This document shows, piece by piece, positions 16,249 through 19,209 of a stretch of 19,209 nt of DNA. Under the pieces are notes generated by a model. It made no database searches. It was not told where the DNA came from and saw only the letters and a program-made list of their open reading frames with translations. The stretch is taken from positions 2,260 through 21,468 of the forward strand of contig NAOQ01000409.1 in the NCBI GenBank assembly GCA_002751075.1, written 5' to 3'. The stretch is from Ichthyophonus hoferi (lineage: Eukaryota > Opisthokonta > Ichthyosporea > Ichthyophonida > Ichthyophonidae). Each line of letters begins with the position of its first letter. The first letter of the stretch is position 1. A program made the translations under genes and the position numbers.

Positions 16249-18431
16249 GATAGTTATTTCAATATAATATGTATGTTATGAATGTTGTTTAAGTGTTTAA
16301 TTAATTAGTTATTTAATTAGCTCATTGGTTGATGTTTGTGACCGTTCTACAGTTCATACCAGACTTTATCTTTATTACTTTATATAGCTAACCAAACATC
16401 ATTATTGAATAGGAGTATGTAAAAATGATCTACTGCCACTGAGTAATGAGCATTAAATGGATTAATACCACTACCACCCATAACTATAACTACCGTACTG
16501 GTACATATTCTTTTAATTGAGCTTTTGGCTATTATTATTGACTTAATTTTATATATGATAGAAGATAATAGGGCAAGATATATATATCATAGAAATGACC
16601 AATTGGGATTGATCTTCAATTTATTTATTCTTGGGGGATTTAACGAGTAGTCTATTGGAGAATAGGTTGTGATTGCGTCATTTGAAATACAAACATGGAA
16701 ATTGGCTACTTTTGAATGGCTAACCTGTGTTGCTATAAGCTGTACAATATTAAATTATAAATTACTGTACAAGTCATTAAAAAGTAATTGTAATTTTCTA
16801 ATCCAATCACAGTTAATATACATATATTACCATTCCTACCAATCATAACTAACCTCATCTATAGACCCCTACAGATCAACCTATCACAACACAGTATCGG
16901 CAAATCCTTAAAACGAGCATAGCAACCACTGCCCTTGGTGAGGCCTTTTCTCATTCGATTAATATTACGAAAGGGAACGGAGATATTCTTAGTGGTCTAA
17001 ATAAGAAATGGTTGACACCTCTCTGTCATTCCTTGGGGCTATCTACTTACTTGCCATTTATGATGATACAGAGAGGGCTAGCTAAGAGGTTTAGGTAAGT
17101 AGAGGTGGTTGAGAATGGGTATGGAGTATAGGATGCTCTATTAGGATACATTAGGATATACTATGATATGGTATGGTATGGCCTGATGTATTATTTTTAA
17201 TTAGCATGTATGATATCGTATGATATAATGTAACATAATGTAATAGGATATACTATAGTAATACTAACTAGCCTATATGATAGAGTGTGATATATAATTT
17301 ATTCCCCATAACTACTTATCCGTTTATATATGTCCACCCATTTCTCACCTATTAGACTATTCATTAATTTTGTGTTACCAATATAAACTTGTCTCGGTAA
17401 TTTACTAGATTATATATCATCTATTTATGACGTCATCAATATAGCCATCAGCCTGAGATACGAATGAGACCCCACGGTTAAAAATTTGAACAACTGAAAT
17501 TTTCTATGTTAAAATCTCTACAATGAGATTGAACTTTGCCTCGTTATATTTAAAATACTTAGTGATGCTATTAGCTATTGCATTGGGTCTATCATAAATA
17601 GACATTAATTTTTAGAAAAGACATGTCATTAGTGCCAGGATATAGGATAATAACTAGGGCTTGGTATTATATATATATGTAATTTATACTATAAGAATTT
17701 TCTCTATTATAAACCGGTAAGGAATTTACAAAACGATCACCCTAGTTTTTTTTTATAAAAAAAATATGTACTTTCTTATTAGCTCTACGTTTTATATTTG
17801 ATAAATCGTTATGTTTGTTTACTGTTACTCTCACCTCAGCACCAAAACAAAACAATGCTTACCAAGGATTGATTTGAATGTTTGTTTTAAACTATGAATA
17901 TACATTGAGTGTTTATTAATATTTTTGCTAATATAGAGATGCACATGATATACTGCCTAACAAAAAGATATATAATAATCATACATATGTATAAACGAGA
18001 TGATATATATGCTTTTTTCTTTAAGCGTTTTAGGCTAGTTCAGTATTGATTATATCTATCCCTTGACTCCCTTTCTCTGTTCTTTCTTTCTTCTACTTTA
18101 TGCACTAAATAGTAAAAGTACTTCATGTAATTTATTATGTTTTTTTTACAGTGAAATACTGCAACATGACATCCTCCTACGTCATCATGGTCTGGATTCA
18201 CTGACCCCTGATCAATTACAAGATGCCTCACAAATGCGAGCACTGGTTTTACCGCAGCAAATCTGTGATAAAGAGCCTTTGGAATTTGAGAAAATGAAAA
18301 TAGCATTAGAAGATTGGTTAAATTTAAAACCAAATATGGCCAATTTACCTATCTTGATGACGATCTGTACTGTGAGATTGGCAGCTAAACATCCTATACA
18401 TGGAAAGATAATTAGGGAATTATTAAATTGA
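14972..18431 (+). CDS. Mitochondrial LETM1-domain protein, LETMD1-like (5 exons, complete)
   Basis: Joined exons: 14972-15151, 15350-15521, 16044-16195, 16865-17094, 18152-18431. They total 1014 nt, 337 residues plus TGA, with phase kept at all four GT-AG junctions. The first 60 residues are Ser/Arg-rich with no acidic residue before Asp36, as in a mitochondrial presequence. From about residue 61 comes a LETM1 domain: YITGTKVLYHNVKAVRAL, then RPFLAIYIFLPEAIPFLVYR as the single membrane segment (about 113-133), FLPSTYE at 137-143, and LLRHHGLDSLTPDQL near 253-267. The family sits in the mitochondrial inner membrane; LETM1 and Mdm38 act in K+/H+ exchange and translation. The length is close to animal LETMD1 (about 360) and far shorter than LETM1 (about 740). 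The ATG at 14972 is chosen as the first Met of the presequence. The family is secure; the LETMD1 subgroup is less so. Confidence 0.9.
15350..15521 (+). CDS. LETM1-domain gene exon 2, domain start
   Basis: Acceptor aacag after a short 198-base intron; donor gtatgt after one base of an alanine codon. Encodes the Lys/Arg-rich stretch KYITGTKVLYHNVKAVRALK and ends VKDLKKLRPFL, matching the Y-x-x-G-x-K-x-L and T-x-x-D-x-x-R/K-L-x-P-F patterns of LETM1 proteins. Confidence 0.9.
15522..16043 (+). other. LETM1-domain gene intron 2 with TA microsatellite
   Basis: GT-AG, 522 bases, AT-rich; contains a long alternating TA run at 15902-15930. No gene seen. Confidence 0.7.
15902..15930. repeat. TA dinucleotide microsatellite
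   Basis: Uninterrupted alternating TA of about 29 bases, the longest in the window, within the LETM1-gene intron 2. Confidence 0.9.
16044..16195 (+). CDS. LETM1-domain gene exon 3, membrane segment
   Basis: Acceptor catag, donor gtataa. Encodes IYIFLPEAIPFLVYRFPSFL then PSTYETKQEK. The hydrophobic span with Pro and Glu followed by F-P-x-x-L-P-S-T is diagnostic of LETM1 family proteins. The frame stays open for 190 bases upstream into the intron, but that part has no family similarity. Confidence 0.9.
16196..16864 (+). other. LETM1-domain gene intron 3
   Basis: GT-AG, 669 bases. Begins with a TA run at 16216-16242. CCAAT/ATTGG motifs recur in its second half (around 16599, 16654, 16690, 16802 and 16839). 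No coding frame recognised. Confidence 0.65.
16216..16242. repeat. TA dinucleotide microsatellite
   Basis: Alternating TA of about 27 bases just after the exon 3 donor of the LETM1-domain gene. Confidence 0.9.
16865..17094 (+). CDS. LETM1-domain gene exon 4
   Basis: Acceptor ctatag with a TAACTAAC branch candidate near 16846-16853; donor gtaagt. The alternative acag six bases into the exon would shift into a frame with an early stop, so atag is used. Encodes SLGLSTYLPFMMIQRGLAKR near its end; the earlier part is poorly conserved. Confidence 0.87.
17095..18151 (+). other. LETM1-domain gene intron 4
   Basis: GT-AG, 1057 bases. Contains degenerate ggtatggtatgg/atgatat repeats at about 17140-17250, a perfect CRE palindrome TGACGTCA at 17427-17434, and a T-run/A-run pair around 17745-17765. 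No nested gene recognised. Confidence 0.65.
18152..18431 (+). CDS. LETM1-domain gene exon 5 with TGA stop
   Basis: Acceptor tttttttacag, a strong T tract. Encodes ILLRHHGLDSLTPDQLQDAS, the conserved G-x-x-S-L-T-x-x-E/Q-L segment of the LETM1 ribosome-binding-like region, then EDWLNLKPNM and a C-terminus ending IIRELLN. Confidence 0.92.
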
Positions 18432-18448
18432 TATTAAAAATAATTTGA

Positions 18449-18454
18449 AATAAA
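18449..18454 (+). terminator. Poly(A) signal of the LETM1-domain gene
   Basis: AATAAA 18 bases after the TGA stop, within gaaataaaaaatac. It implies a very short 3' UTR; other A-rich variants follow. Confidence 0.55.
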
Positions 18455-18633
18455 AAATACTTACATGTTTATACATATAGCAAATATATGTAAATATATT
18501 GCTGTCAGCCGGTGTTACAGCTATTACATCATTGTGTTGCACTTACTATCTTACTGTATTGTGGGTTTCTCACTGCATTATAACTAATATCACATTCATC
18601 TTGTATAGCATCCAACAATAGCAAGCGGAAAAT

Positions 18634-18662
18634 CCGAATAAATGCAAATTGTCTTTATTCGG
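18634..18662. repeat. Perfect 9-bp hairpin with AATAAA on both strands
   Basis: ccgaataaa and tttattcgg are perfect complements around an 11-base loop. Each arm reads as AATAAA on one strand, about 200 bases past the LETM1-gene stop. It may be a two-way poly(A) region or chance. Confidence 0.5.
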
Positions 18663-18967
18663 TCTCATTATGGTATTTAAGGCATGTTTATGCTGCAGTC
18701 AAAAACCTGTATAGATTTAGTAGTTTTTTTTTTAACAGTTTCATAAAAACAAGTGAAACAGAGTAAATTTGTAGTATGACTAGCCACCCCCTTTGCATCG
18801 TTCAGTTACGCTACCATAACTTACATTACTTACACTGCTATAGATCTTCATATTCAACAGATTATGTAAGGTCTATAGTGAGCTGTTATTATAAACTCGT
18901 GTACACCAGGTATAACCTAGTTAGAAAACTAGTATTAGTCAATTATAACTAATTATTTTATTCAATG

Positions 18968-18985
18968 ATATATATATATATATAT
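18968..18985. repeat. TA dinucleotide microsatellite
   Basis: Alternating TA of about 18 bases in the 3' flank of the LETM1-domain gene. Confidence 0.85.
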
Positions 18986-19209
18986 CCAGGGTAATGATTA
19001 TATCTTGTTTTACACGATTTAAAAAAAACTGAAATGGCATGACTTAAACTTGTGTGGATAAAGCCCAATCGAACAATCATTAGTTGTTTTTAATGCTAGT
19101 CTCCAAATTTGATTTAAAAATAAAAACTTTCAATATAAAATATAATATCCTTGAGCAATAATACATTAATAACCTTAAGTGCAATAATCTTGAAAAGAAA
19201 CCGAAAAAA

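Larger units (their letters stand above)
18432..19209 (+). other. 3' flank of the LETM1-domain gene
   Basis: AT-rich, with no coding frame or RNA gene that I recognise. Holds the poly(A) signal, a 9-bp hairpin at 18634-18662 and a TA microsatellite at 18968-18985. Confidence 0.65.

Noticed and set aside
1-19209. CRISPR arrays, tRNA genes, bacterial-style operons, transposon or virus-derived coding regions
   Set aside because: None seen on either strand by eye. Repeats are simple TA tracts, local duplications and one non-coding dispersed pair.

Overview
The window is nuclear DNA from an intron-rich eukaryote, read here entirely on the + strand. Introns and spacers are very AT-rich and full of TA microsatellites. 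All 22 introns I could place are GT-AG, mostly with gtatgt/gtaagt-type donors, and several have TACTAAC- or CTAAY-like branch-point candidates. I cannot name the species. The leucyl-tRNA synthetase (LeuRS) resembles opisthokont cytosolic enzymes but ends like the shorter yeast-type proteins, without the extra C-terminal domain of animal LeuRS. The second gene looks like the short LETM1-domain protein known from animals. A unicellular opisthokont relative or an early-branching fungus would fit, but this is inference.

Layout. Positions 1-367 are the end of an intron. Positions 368-13242 hold 19 exons, the last two thirds (739 residues) of a cytosolic leucyl-tRNA synthetase; about 330-340 N-terminal residues, including the HIGH region, lie upstream of the window. 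Every exon junction keeps phase and the exons sum to 2220 nt. Positions 13243-14971 are intergenic, with a poly(A) signal, a diverged tandem/inverted repeat carrying TGACG-type motifs, one copy of a dispersed repeat, and a dense cluster of CCAAT motifs. Positions 14972-18431 hold a complete five-exon gene for a 337-residue mitochondrial LETM1-domain protein (LETMD1-like). Positions 18432-19209 are its 3' flank, with a poly(A) signal and a hairpin; I see no gene there.

The two genes are unrelated in function: cytosolic tRNA charging and a mitochondrial inner-membrane protein. Their codon use differs sharply. LeuRS uses AAG over AAA for lysine 48:6, and the LETM1 gene 8:16, as expected if the first is highly expressed. 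I found no CRISPR, no tRNA or rRNA gene, no transposon coding region and no convincing novel multi-gene system. The best items for follow-up are a dispersed repeat pair (11653-11856 and 14013-14215), a duplicated splice-acceptor segment inside the LeuRS gene (4739-4820 against 4836-4912), and a weak donor at 11060 where read-through would give a LeuRS lacking its C-terminal domain.
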